Assembly (NCBI RefSeq): GCF_020023995.1
Contig: NZ_NRRD01000003.1
Span: 188,685-252,684 of the forward strand
DNA: 64,000 nt
Source of the DNA: Rhodobacter sp. TJ_12
Lineage (GTDB): Bacteria; Pseudomonadota; Alphaproteobacteria; Rhodobacterales; Rhodobacteraceae
Direction: 5' to 3'
Part shown: piece after piece, positions 54,095 through 62,404 of the stretch
Layout of the letters: each line of letters opens with the position of its first letter
How positions within the stretch are numbered: position 1 is the stretch's first letter
Program-made: the position numbers and the translations under genes
Notes under the pieces: model-generated
The model's database searches: none
What the model was told of the DNA's origin: nothing
What the model saw: the letters and a program-made list of their open reading frames with translations, nothing else

Positions 54095-56467
54095 ATGGCA
54101 ATGGGGGAGAAACCGGCGCACGATGCTTCGGAACCGATAGAAGAAGCCCCCATCGTGGCGATGCACTGGGGCGCCTATCGCGCGACGCAATCGGGAAACA
54201 AACTGGTTGCGCTTCATGGATTGGCGGACGATCCGGCGCCATCGCCGATCGGCCAAGGGGTGGTCGAAACGCTTTCGGGGCCCTGCCGTATCCCGCAGCC
54301 GATGGTGCGCAAGGGCTTCCTTGATCCGGATCTAAGGCACGATACGGCACGACGTGGCGCCGACAGCTTTGTTCCGGTCAGTTGGGATGAAGCGTTTGAT
54401 CTTGTTGCTGCGGAATTGGAACGGGTGCGCAGCGCGCATGGAAATGCCTCCATCTATTCTGGCTCTTACGGCTGGGCAAGCGCGGGGCGGTTCCACCATG
54501 CCAAGAGCCAGTTGCGCCGTTTCATGAACATGTTCGGCGGCAGCACCGTTTCGGTCAATACCTATAGCTGCGCCGCGGCCGAGGTCATCCTTCCGCATGT
54601 GGTCGGGCCGTTCATGCAGCTTCTGGCCAACCACACTTCGTGGAAATCCATAGCGCAGGCCGGTTCGCTGGTCATTGCTTTCGGAGGGCTGGCAAAACGC
54701 AACGGTCAGGTGAACGCTGGCGGTTTGGGCCGACACATCCAGCAGGAAGCCATGCTGGAGGCACATCGCTGCGGTGCCCGTTTCGTCAACATCGCGCCGA
54801 TCCGGTCGGATGTCTCGGCGGAACTGGAACCGGAATGGCTGGCCATCCGTCCCGGCACGGATGTGGCGCTGATGCTGGCGCTGGCACATACGCTCGTGCG
54901 TGAAGATTTGCACGATGCGGATTTCCTGCGGACTCATTGCGTCGGGTTTGAGGTTTTTCTGACCTATCTTACCGGCGAAAGCGACGGCCAGCCCAAAGAT
55001 GCGGCTTGGGCCGAGACCATTACCAGCCTGCCCGCGGCAGCGATCGAAGATCTCGCGCGCCGCATGGCGCGCGGGCCGACCCTGCTCAACGCCAGCTGGT
55101 CACTGACCCGGCAGGAAAACGGTGAGCAGGTCTACTGGATGATGGTGGTGCTGGCTGCCATGCTGGGCGGCATCGGTCGCCCTGGCGAAGGCTTCGGGAT
55201 CGGGCTCGGCGCGTTAAACGGGGTCGGCAATGATTTCTCACCGCTGTCGCTTGCCGCGCTGCCGACGGGGCGCGACCCGACGGGTAGCTTCATCCCGGTG
55301 GCGCGGATTTCCGATATGTTGCTCAATCCCGGGGCGACATATCGCTACGATGGCCAAACCCTGACCTACCCGGATATTCGTCTGGTCTACTGGGTCGGTG
55401 GAAATGTTTTTCACCACCATCAGGATCTTAACCGACTTAGCCGCGCCTGGGAACGTATCGAGACGGTTATCGTGCACGAACCCTTCTGGACGCCGATGGC
55501 GCGACGCGCCGATATCGTCCTGCCCTCCACATTGCCAGCAGAGCGAAACGATATTGTCGGCACCTTCAACGAAACCCGTGTGCTGGCGTCGCGTCAGGTG
55601 TCGAGGCCGTTTGGAGAGACGTTGAACGATCATGACATTTTCACTGGCATCGCTGCGCGCCTGCGCGCGAATGGCCAAGAAGAGACGGGCTTCAAAGACC
55701 AATTCACCGAAGGATTGGATGAGGAGGGATGGCTGCGCCGATTGTATGATGCAACGCGGGCCGCGACACCGGGCGGCGACGCATGGCCCTCTTACGAAGG
55801 GTTCAGAGCGCAGGGCTTCATCGACATTCCCCCGCCCGACAAGCCGCGCGTCATGCTGGAGGCGTTTCGCGCCAATCCCGAAAACGCGCCGCTGCCGACG
55901 CCGTCTGGACGGATCGAGATCTTCAGCGAGAGGGTCGCGGGCTTCGCAGCCGGCGACCTGCCCGGACATCCGGTCTGGCGCGCGCCGGCAGAATGGCTGG
56001 GCTGCCGACGCGCCCAAAAATTCCCCCTTCATCTTGTCTCTCACCAGCCAGAATCCCGGCTGCATAGCCAATTGGATCACGGTCCCGTCAGTCGGGCACA
56101 AAAACGCAAAAACCGCGAACCCTGTCGCATCACCCCCGAAGATGCCGCCGCCCGCGGCATTCGCGAGGGCGACATGGTGCGTATCTTCAACGACCGCGGC
56201 GCCTGCCTGAGCGTCGCACAACTCAGCAACGACCTACGGCCGGGCATTCTGAGCCTTCCAACCGGCGCATGGTATGACCCCGACCGCGACGGCGACCCGA
56301 CGCTGTGCAAGCACGGCAATCCGAATGTGCTGACCGCCGATCGACCGACATCGGACATCGCCCAGGGACCTTCAGCGCTTACCTGTCTGGTGGATGTGGA
56401 GCGTTTCCGGGGACCGGCTCCTGACGTTACGGTATTCGACCCACCAGACATCGAGCCACGAGGCTAG
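54095..56467 (+). CDS. bisC: BisC/TorZ-type molybdopterin oxidoreductase
   Basis: This is 790 aa from the ATG at 54095 (54101 and the later MHWGAYR are alternatives; no strong Shine-Dalgarno). It has the DMSO-reductase family pattern: HWGAYRATQSG, PVSWDEAFDLVAAELERVR, the Mo-ligand Ser region IYSGSYGWASAGRFHHA, NTYSCAAAEVILPH, SLTRQENGEQ and a C-terminal RDG-like domain (DMVRIFNDRG, LPTGAWYDP). There is no N-terminal Fe-S cluster or twin-arginine signal, so it is cytoplasmic like BisC, which reduces biotin sulfoxide or methionine S-oxide. It stands alone next to mobile-element remnants. Confidence 0.85.
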   Translation: MAMGEKPAHDASEPIEEAPIVAMHWGAYRATQSGNKLVALHGLADDPAPSPIGQGVVETLSGPCRIPQPMVRKGFLDPDLRHDTARRGADSFVPVSWDEAFDLVAAELERVRSAHGNASIYSGSYGWASAGRFHHAKSQLRRFMNMFGGSTVSVNTYSCAAAEVILPHVVGPFMQLLANHTSWKSIAQAGSLVIAFGGLAKRNGQVNAGGLGRHIQQEAMLEAHRCGARFVNIAPIRSDVSAELEPEWLAIRPGTDVALMLALAHTLVREDLHDADFLRTHCVGFEVFLTYLTGESDGQPKDAAWAETITSLPAAAIEDLARRMARGPTLLNASWSLTRQENGEQVYWMMVVLAAMLGGIGRPGEGFGIGLGALNGVGNDFSPLSLAALPTGRDPTGSFIPVARISDMLLNPGATYRYDGQTLTYPDIRLVYWVGGNVFHHHQDLNRLSRAWERIETVIVHEPFWTPMARRADIVLPSTLPAERNDIVGTFNETRVLASRQVSRPFGETLNDHDIFTGIAARLRANGQEETGFKDQFTEGLDEEGWLRRLYDATRAATPGGDAWPSYEGFRAQGFIDIPPPDKPRVMLEAFRANPENAPLPTPSGRIEIFSERVAGFAAGDLPGHPVWRAPAEWLGCRRAQKFPLHLVSHQPESRLHSQLDHGPVSRAQKRKNREPCRITPEDAAARGIREGDMVRIFNDRGACLSVAQLSNDLRPGILSLPTGAWYDPDRDGDPTLCKHGNPNVLTADRPTSDIAQGPSALTCLVDVERFRGPAPDVTVFDPPDIEPRG

Positions 56468-56541
56468 TTGCTCACGGCGTCGTCCGGTGAATTCGCAAGG
56501 GGGCCCAATTCACCAAGACTGTATCGCCGCACGCAAAGCGC

Positions 56542-58251
56542 TCAAGCGCGCTGCGCCAAGCGGTCCGCACCAGTCCGGCGGCCAATACGCGCCAGCGCAA
56601 TGACCGGCAAAATCCCGGCAGCGACAATGGCCAGCGCGGCGATCGCGCCATCTTCATAGGTGCCGCGCGCGGCCTCGCTGTAAAGGTGGGTGGCCAGCGT
56701 CTCAACCCCCAGCGGGCGCAAGAGCAGCGTGGCCGGAAGCTCCTTCATCGTATCGACAAAGACCAAAAGGGCCGCCGCCACAAGCGCGGGGCGCAAGAGC
56801 GGCAGGTGCACATGCCTTAGGCTAGCCCCCGGCCCATCGCCCAAGCTGCGCGCGGCGTGGTCCAGCGCGCGGGGGATTTGCGCAAACCCACTGTCGATCC
56901 CGCCCACAGACATCGCCAAAAACCGCACGACATAAGCATAGACCAAGGCCGCACCGGAGCCGATCAGCACAAGCCCAGTGCCAAAGCCGAAAAGCATCTG
57001 CGTGCTTTGATCGATCATCCGATCGAGCCCCGCAACGGGCACCAAGACACCCAAGGCCACGACGGTTCCCGGCATCGCATAGCCAAGGCTCGCCAATCGG
57101 CCAAATGTCGCCGTGGTGCCCCCCGGCCATAGCCGTGCGGCAAAGGCCACGATCATACCGCCCGCCAAAACCGCCGCCGTCGCCGCCGCGGCCAAGCCTA
57201 GCGTCGCGCGCATCTCGGCCCAAAGCTGTGGGGAAATGCCCGCCTCCCCGATGCGCCCAGCCGCTTCTGACAAAAGCCACAAAAGGGGCGCGCCAAAACC
57301 CAAAACCACGGGCAGCGCGCCAAGCGCCAGTGCCGCCCAACCGCGCAGGCCCGTCAGCCGCTCAGGCACCAAGGGGCGCATGCGCTGCGCGCCCCCCGCA
57401 AAGCGCTGTTTGCGCCGCGCGAAGCGTTCGAGCGCCACCAAAGCGGCCACCACGATCAGCATCACCAGTGCAATCTGCGCCGCCCCCGGCAGGTCTGACC
57501 GCGTCACCCATGTTGTGTAAATCGACACGGTGAGCGTGCGCACGCCCAGAAATTCAGAGGCCCCGATGTCATTGAGTGCTTCCATCAACGCAAGGCTCGC
57601 CCCAACCGCGATGGCCGGGCGTGCCAGCGGCAAGGCAAGGCGCGCGAACAGGCGCGTGCGGGTGCAGCCCAGCATCCGCCCCGCCTCAAGCAGCCCTGCC
57701 GCTTGCATCGCGAACATCGCCCGCACCGGCAGATAGACGTAAGGGTAAAGCACCAGCCCCAACAGCAAGATCGCCCCGGGCATCGAGCGGATATCGGGCA
57801 GGCGAAAATCGCGCGGGCGATCATAGCCCAAAAGCGCGCGCAGCAGCTCCTGCACCGGGCCCAGCGAATGCAGCAGTTCCAGATAGACGAAGGCGATGAT
57901 ATAGCTGGGCACGGCAAGCGGCAGCAAAAGCGCCCAATCCAGCACCTTGCGGCCCGGAAAGTCATGCGCGGCCACCAGCCATGCCAATGCGGTGCCCAGC
58001 ACGATGACAATAAGCCCGACCCCCAGCAACAAGACAGCGGTCTGCCCCAGCGCGGGCCGCAGAACATAGGCCCAAAGATGCGCCCAAAGCCCGTCAGACC
58101 CCTGAAGCGCTTGCCAGATCAGCGCCAAAACGGGGGCCAGAACCAAAGCCGCAACCACCCCGCTGCCCCAAACCCAAAGACGCCCGCCCCCCAATGAGGG
58201 GCGGGATGTCCTGCGCAATGGCAGGCTGGGCATCAAATCGGTCACGGCCAT
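56542..58251 (-). CDS. fbpB: Ferric iron ABC importer permease (fused two-domain) FbpB
   Basis: This is 569 aa with about twelve membrane helices in two homologous halves, each with the ABC permease EAA-type loop (EAGRMLGCTRTRLFARLALP near residue 200 and a second near 465, AARSLGDGPGASLRHVHLPL). This duplicated permease is typical of FbpB/AfuB/HitB ferric importers. It starts 12 nt after the fbpA stop. Confidence 0.92.
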   Translation of the reverse strand: MAVTDLMPSLPLRRTSRPSLGGGRLWVWGSGVVAALVLAPVLALIWQALQGSDGLWAHLWAYVLRPALGQTAVLLLGVGLIVIVLGTALAWLVAAHDFPGRKVLDWALLLPLAVPSYIIAFVYLELLHSLGPVQELLRALLGYDRPRDFRLPDIRSMPGAILLLGLVLYPYVYLPVRAMFAMQAAGLLEAGRMLGCTRTRLFARLALPLARPAIAVGASLALMEALNDIGASEFLGVRTLTVSIYTTWVTRSDLPGAAQIALVMLIVVAALVALERFARRKQRFAGGAQRMRPLVPERLTGLRGWAALALGALPVVLGFGAPLLWLLSEAAGRIGEAGISPQLWAEMRATLGLAAAATAAVLAGGMIVAFAARLWPGGTTATFGRLASLGYAMPGTVVALGVLVPVAGLDRMIDQSTQMLFGFGTGLVLIGSGAALVYAYVVRFLAMSVGGIDSGFAQIPRALDHAARSLGDGPGASLRHVHLPLLRPALVAAALLVFVDTMKELPATLLLRPLGVETLATHLYSEAARGTYEDGAIAALAIVAAGILPVIALARIGRRTGADRLAQRA

Positions 58252-58263
58252 GTCCGGACGGCC

Positions 58264-59277
58264 TTAGTTATCGAAGCCGACCTGTTCCACAAGGGCGCTG
58301 GCCGCCTTGCGGTTGGCCACCACTTCGGTCAGCGGCAGAGGGTCGATCTCCAGCGGGCCAAAAGAGGCCACCACGGGCGACAGTTCCGCCTCCGTATTCA
58401 CGGGGTATTCAAAATTCGCCTCGGCATAGATTTTTTGCGCCGCATCGGAGGTGAGGAATTCCAGCAGTTTCACCGCCTCGGCTTTGTTCGGCGCGTGTTT
58501 GGCAAGCGCTGCGCCCGAGATATTCACATGCGTGCCGCCGTCTTCAAAAGTGGGCAGCAAGACCTTGATCGCGGCGCCCCAGGCTTTTTGCTCGGGGTCT
58601 TTTTCATTCGTGCGCATCAGCCCGACATAATAGGAATTGGCCACTGCAATATCGCAAATGCCCCCAAGAATATCCTTCGCCCCATCGCGATCACCGCCCC
58701 CCGGCGTGCGCGCAAGGTTCGCCTTGATCCCGCTCAGCCAGGCTTCGGTGGCCTCGGCACCGTGATGGGCCAGATAGGCCGCAAAGAGGCCGGTGTTATA
58801 GGGGTGCTGGCCCGAGCGGATGCAGATTTTCCCCGCCCATTTCGGATCGGCAAGATCCTCATAAGTGATTGCGTCAAGGTCCAACTCTTTGGCCGCATAA
58901 ACCACGCGCGCGCGCATCGACAGCGCCACCCATTGGTTTTGCGGATCGCGCAGCGTCTCGGGCACGGCGGCAAGAACGGCCTCTGACGTAATGGGTTGCG
59001 TCAGCCCTTTTTCGACGAAATCGGCCATATTGCCGACATCGACCGCCATCAAAACATCCGCCGGGGAAGAGCCGCCTTCGGCCGCCACCCGCTCTGCCAG
59101 ACCGTCTTTCAAAAACACCGTGTTCACCGCGATCCCGGTCTCGGCGGTAAAGGCCTCCAGCAGCGGTTCAACCAATTTCGGCTCGCGCGAGGTGTAGAGA
59201 TTAAGTTCTGCAGCGCTTACTGCGGCGGGCAAACACAGCACAGTCGCCATCAATGTGGCACGCACGGAAAGGGTCAT
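58264..59277 (-). CDS. fbpA: Ferric iron-binding periplasmic protein FbpA
   Basis: This is 337 aa from the ATG at 59277, with GGAGG 7 nt upstream. A signal peptide (LMATVLCLPAAVSAAE) precedes LNLYTSREPKLVEPLLEAF, the start of FutA/FbpA-type iron-binding proteins. The tail has the ANSYYVGLM motif with the paired Tyr that coordinates Fe3+. It has its own putative iron operator upstream, inside the gap after fbpC. Confidence 0.92.
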   Translation of the reverse strand: MTLSVRATLMATVLCLPAAVSAAELNLYTSREPKLVEPLLEAFTAETGIAVNTVFLKDGLAERVAAEGGSSPADVLMAVDVGNMADFVEKGLTQPITSEAVLAAVPETLRDPQNQWVALSMRARVVYAAKELDLDAITYEDLADPKWAGKICIRSGQHPYNTGLFAAYLAHHGAEATEAWLSGIKANLARTPGGGDRDGAKDILGGICDIAVANSYYVGLMRTNEKDPEQKAWGAAIKVLLPTFEDGGTHVNISGAALAKHAPNKAEAVKLLEFLTSDAAQKIYAEANFEYPVNTEAELSPVVASFGPLEIDPLPLTEVVANRKAASALVEQVGFDN

Positions 59278-59385
59278 GGCAAGGCCTCCAAGGCTGGAAA
59301 GGTCGTGTCGCCCGGGAACGGGCTCCCCCTCGATGCCATGACCGACCAATTCGATCAAGAATTATTTCTGACTATAATAATCATA
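59278..59385. other. Gap between fbpC and fbpA with promoter material
   Basis: The 108-bp gap has an AT-rich core (gaattatttctgactataat) next to the fbpC stop and contains the TGACT-N5-AATCA site described separately. It probably holds the fbpA promoter. Confidence 0.5.
59369..59383. promoter_or_regulatory. Candidate iron-responsive operator upstream of fbpA
   Basis: TGACTATAATAATCA matches the pattern TGACT-N5-ARTCA of the hmuR site, with one mismatch to a perfect palindrome. Confidence 0.5.
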
Positions 59386-60456
59386 TTACTGTAATTCTTC
59401 CGCGAAGACGTGGACTGCTGCCCGATCAAGCCGCAAGCCCACCCGCGCAGGCAGATCGAGTTGCGGGGTCGCGGGCAGATCAAGTTGTAGCGGAGCGCCT
59501 CCCTCTTCCAGCGTCAGGCAGACCCGTTCCTGCGCCCCCAGAAAATCATGCCGCGATACGCGCGCCGCTCCCCCCTCGGCGGGATCGCACAGCGTCAGCG
59601 CTTGGGGACGAAAGAAGACAACTGCGCGTTGGCCCTGCGCCAGATCGGGTGCTGGAAACACGCCCAAAGGTGTTTCAATCCGCCCCTCTTGCACCACGCC
59701 CGGCACCACATTGCCCGCGCCAAGGAACTGCGCCACATAAAGCGTTGGTGGAACATGATAAAGCTGGCGCGGTCCGTCCAATGCTTCGATCTGCCCCGCA
59801 TGCATCACCGCGAGCCGATCGGCCACGGCGAGCGCCTCGGTCGGGTCATGGGTGACGATGATCGCCCCCACCTGCATCTGCCGCAAAAGCGCCAGCGTTT
59901 CCGCCCGGACCGTTTCGCGCAGGCCTTGGTCGAGGTTGGAAAACGGCTCATCCATCAGCAAAAGCCGTGGGCGTGGGGCGAGCGCGCGCGCCAAGGCCAC
60001 ACGCTGGCTTTCGCCCCCAGACAGCATATGCGGGAAGCGATCCGCCAAATGCGCCACGCCGGCCACGGTCAGCACCTCGTTCACCCGCGCCTGCACTTCA
60101 ACACGTGGGCGGCCCTTCAGCCCGAAGGCCACATTATCCGCCACACTCAGATGCGGAAACAGCGCGTAATCTTGAAACATGAAGCCGATGCCGCGCGCTT
60201 CCGGCTCTACGAACGCCCCGGGCCCGCAAAGCACCCGCCCTGCCAAGGTGATGGTGCCTGTCTCTGGCCGCTCGACGCCCGCGATCAGGCGCAATAAGGT
60301 CGACTTTCCGCAGCCCGATGCGCCCAGAAGACACAGAATTTCCCCGGTCCCGAGCGTGAAAGAAATATCCTTCAGTGCAGCAACACCATCGAAACGGCGG
60401 CTGACGCCTTCAATCGAAAGCCAAGGCGGCGGCGGGGGGGCGGCTAGTGCACTCAT
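59386..60456 (-). CDS. fbpC: Ferric iron ABC importer ATPase FbpC
   Basis: This is 356 aa with Walker A GASGCGKST, Q-loop MFQDYALFPHLSV, signature LSGGESQRVALARAL, Walker B LLLMDEPFSNLD and H-switch IVTHDPTEA. The extra C-terminal domain (TOBE-like, FRPQALTLCDPAEGG) is typical of FbpC/PotA-type ATPases. It lies upstream of fbpA and fbpB on the same strand, unlike the usual fbpABC order. Confidence 0.92.
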   Translation of the reverse strand: MSALAAPPPPPWLSIEGVSRRFDGVAALKDISFTLGTGEILCLLGASGCGKSTLLRLIAGVERPETGTITLAGRVLCGPGAFVEPEARGIGFMFQDYALFPHLSVADNVAFGLKGRPRVEVQARVNEVLTVAGVAHLADRFPHMLSGGESQRVALARALAPRPRLLLMDEPFSNLDQGLRETVRAETLALLRQMQVGAIIVTHDPTEALAVADRLAVMHAGQIEALDGPRQLYHVPPTLYVAQFLGAGNVVPGVVQEGRIETPLGVFPAPDLAQGQRAVVFFRPQALTLCDPAEGGAARVSRHDFLGAQERVCLTLEEGGAPLQLDLPATPQLDLPARVGLRLDRAAVHVFAEELQ

Positions 60457-60580
60457 GCGCCGAAGCTAAACATTGGGCGCATGAAATCCAATCTTTCCTG
60501 ACGGTTTTTCTTGCCTTGACCGAACACCTTTGGCGCGTGTGAGTCCAGATCACCAGCCTCGGCAGGCCGTTTCAGCCCCG

Positions 60581-61912
60581 TCACCATCGCCCGCGCCAGA
60601 TTTTTGAGATGCCGCACAAAGGCCAAAGCCACGCCGCCGATAGGCCGCACAACGAAAGCAGCATCAAATTGGCAAGGACGTCATGCCGGTCACCAAACGC
60701 CTCGTCGACGATCAGGATTGTCGACGAAAGGCCAAAGTGGCGCAGCGCCTGATGTTTGACCGGCAGCACCGCCATAAGCGCCTGATCAATGGTGCCCACA
60801 CCGACATCGGCCAAAAGCGCCCGACGACGGCTTTCGGCCAGCCAGTCGGTGCAGGAGGGATCGTCCTCGCCGCGCGCGCCGCCCGTCACCAGATCGCGGA
60901 ACTCGGACGAGAGCCCCGCCCGCCCATGCGCCAGGGTCAATGTGGGAGAGGCAAAGATCTTGCCGACGAACCGCGCGGAGCGCCGGAACATCGCATCTGC
61001 CGTCGCCATGGTGGGCAGCGCAAAATAAAGCCCCCGGCCCTTGCCCGCCAAGGCCATCCGATGCGCCAGGATCAGCGCCGCCTCGGTCTTGCCCGACCCG
61101 GTTTCATCCTCGATCACGGCAAGCATGGGACCTTCGGGCAAACGAAGCTCCGCGCAGGCCGACTGCATCGGGCGCGGCGCAAAATCGAAAAGCGGGCCAG
61201 GTTGCGCCACCGTGCCGCCAAGACCCGCTTCGGCCACCGCGACCGACGCAACCTGCCGGGCCTGCGTCAGATAGTCGACGAGCGACGGGCCCGGGGCATG
61301 CGCGCAAAACCAGCGCGTGTTCGAACCGATCCAGTCGGCGCAGGCACAAAGCCCGGGCAACCACCATGAAAGCCTGGTGGCATCGACCAGATCAAGCCCC
61401 TCAACCGAAGCCCCGGGCCAGAGGTCGCAAAACGCCTCGATCATCGCCGCAGCGGGAGCTGCGCCAGTGCCCACATGCTGCATAGCCTTGCCAAATTCCC
61501 GCACCCGCGCGGGTTTGGGAAGGGCGCCGATGGCAAGATTAGGCGGCCTTCCATGGTGCCCCGCTGCGGAGGCATAAAGCTGCCAGCGCAGATCGGGGTC
61601 GCCGCCCAATCTCGCGGCGAGATGCGCGTCGTTTTGGTGCAACAGCACCTCGGTCAATTCCCAATGCCGTGGGCCTTGCGCGGGCGCCCCTGCCAGCATG
61701 GCCCGAAAGCTATCGCTGATCTTGCCCAGATCATGCAGCGCCACCAGCAGCACCAATGCCTGCCTCAGCGGCGGGGCCAAGGCGAAAGGCTCAATCAGAT
61801 GCTCGGCCACGGCCGCCACATCCAACATGTGATAGACTGCCGGATGGGCGGGCAACCCATCGCCCGCGGGGCTTTTGCCGGGCCAGTGCAAAAGGTCATC
61901 CGAAAACTCCAC
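60581..61912 (-). pseudogene. cas3: Truncated Cas3 (HD nuclease plus partial helicase)
   Basis: This is 443 aa from a GTG at 61912. The HD nuclease half is complete (HPAVYHMLDVAAVAEHL, LVALHDLGKISDSFR, AAGHHGRPPN). The helicase begins with Walker A DETGSGKTEAALIL and ALPTMATADAMF, then reaches the DEAH box as LIVDEAFGDRHDV and diverges into unrelated sequence before ending. Full type I Cas3 proteins are about 800-950 aa, so the gene is cut in the helicase core. No other cas gene is in the window. The sequence 60457-60580 shows no recognisable gene. Confidence 0.75.
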
Positions 61913-61953
61913 GGGTTCAAAAGCGGGCCCTTCCGGATCGGGCGCGCCCGAGA

Positions 61954-62205
61954 CTATATCGCGTCGCCTTCCTTCGCCAACAGACCTTGCAAGAACGCCA
62001 ACGCTTCCCCATTCAGCAAGCGGTTCGGATAATTCGCCGGGATCAACTCGTCCTCTGCCGCCACAAGCCGCGCCTTGGCGCGATTATAGCTTTGCGGATC
62101 AGCCAGATCCTCCGCAGCAGCCCGCAGGCGGTCATATTCTTCGCGCGGGATCGTCCCCATCTCGTTCATGTCAAACCCTTTCAGTCGTAGGGTTTCAATG
62201 GTCAT
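61954..62205 (-). pseudogene. Truncated antitoxin-like XRE-type regulator
   Basis: This is 83 aa. The N-terminal part (PREEYDRLRAAAEDLADPQS, YNRAKARLVAAEDELIPANY, RLLNGEA) matches the non-DNA-binding N-terminus of XRE antitoxins, in which a helix-turn-helix normally follows RLLxGE. Here the chain instead ends with LAFLQGLLAKEGDAI, so the helix-turn-helix is missing. No toxin gene is recognised beside it. Confidence 0.55.
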
Positions 62206-62404
62206 GACGGTCCCCCGCCGCGCCGCGACCCCACGGGCCTTTCGGCGCTTATCTTTGAATATGCGCAACTTGGAACGCATCGGTTGTATGACTGCTGGTC
62301 CCGCGTTAACGTTTCATTAATTATCACGTGTGAATTATTTACTTTGAACCGTCCAAGAGCACGTTTTCGCTCAGGCTCAGGACCCCCAGACAGGAAGTCT
62401 TTTC
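62206..62404. other. Gap upstream of the Ig-like repeat gene
   Basis: The spacer becomes AT-rich (cgtttcattaattatcacgt and gaattatttactttgaaccg) and probably holds the promoter of the 62405 gene. Confidence 0.45.
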
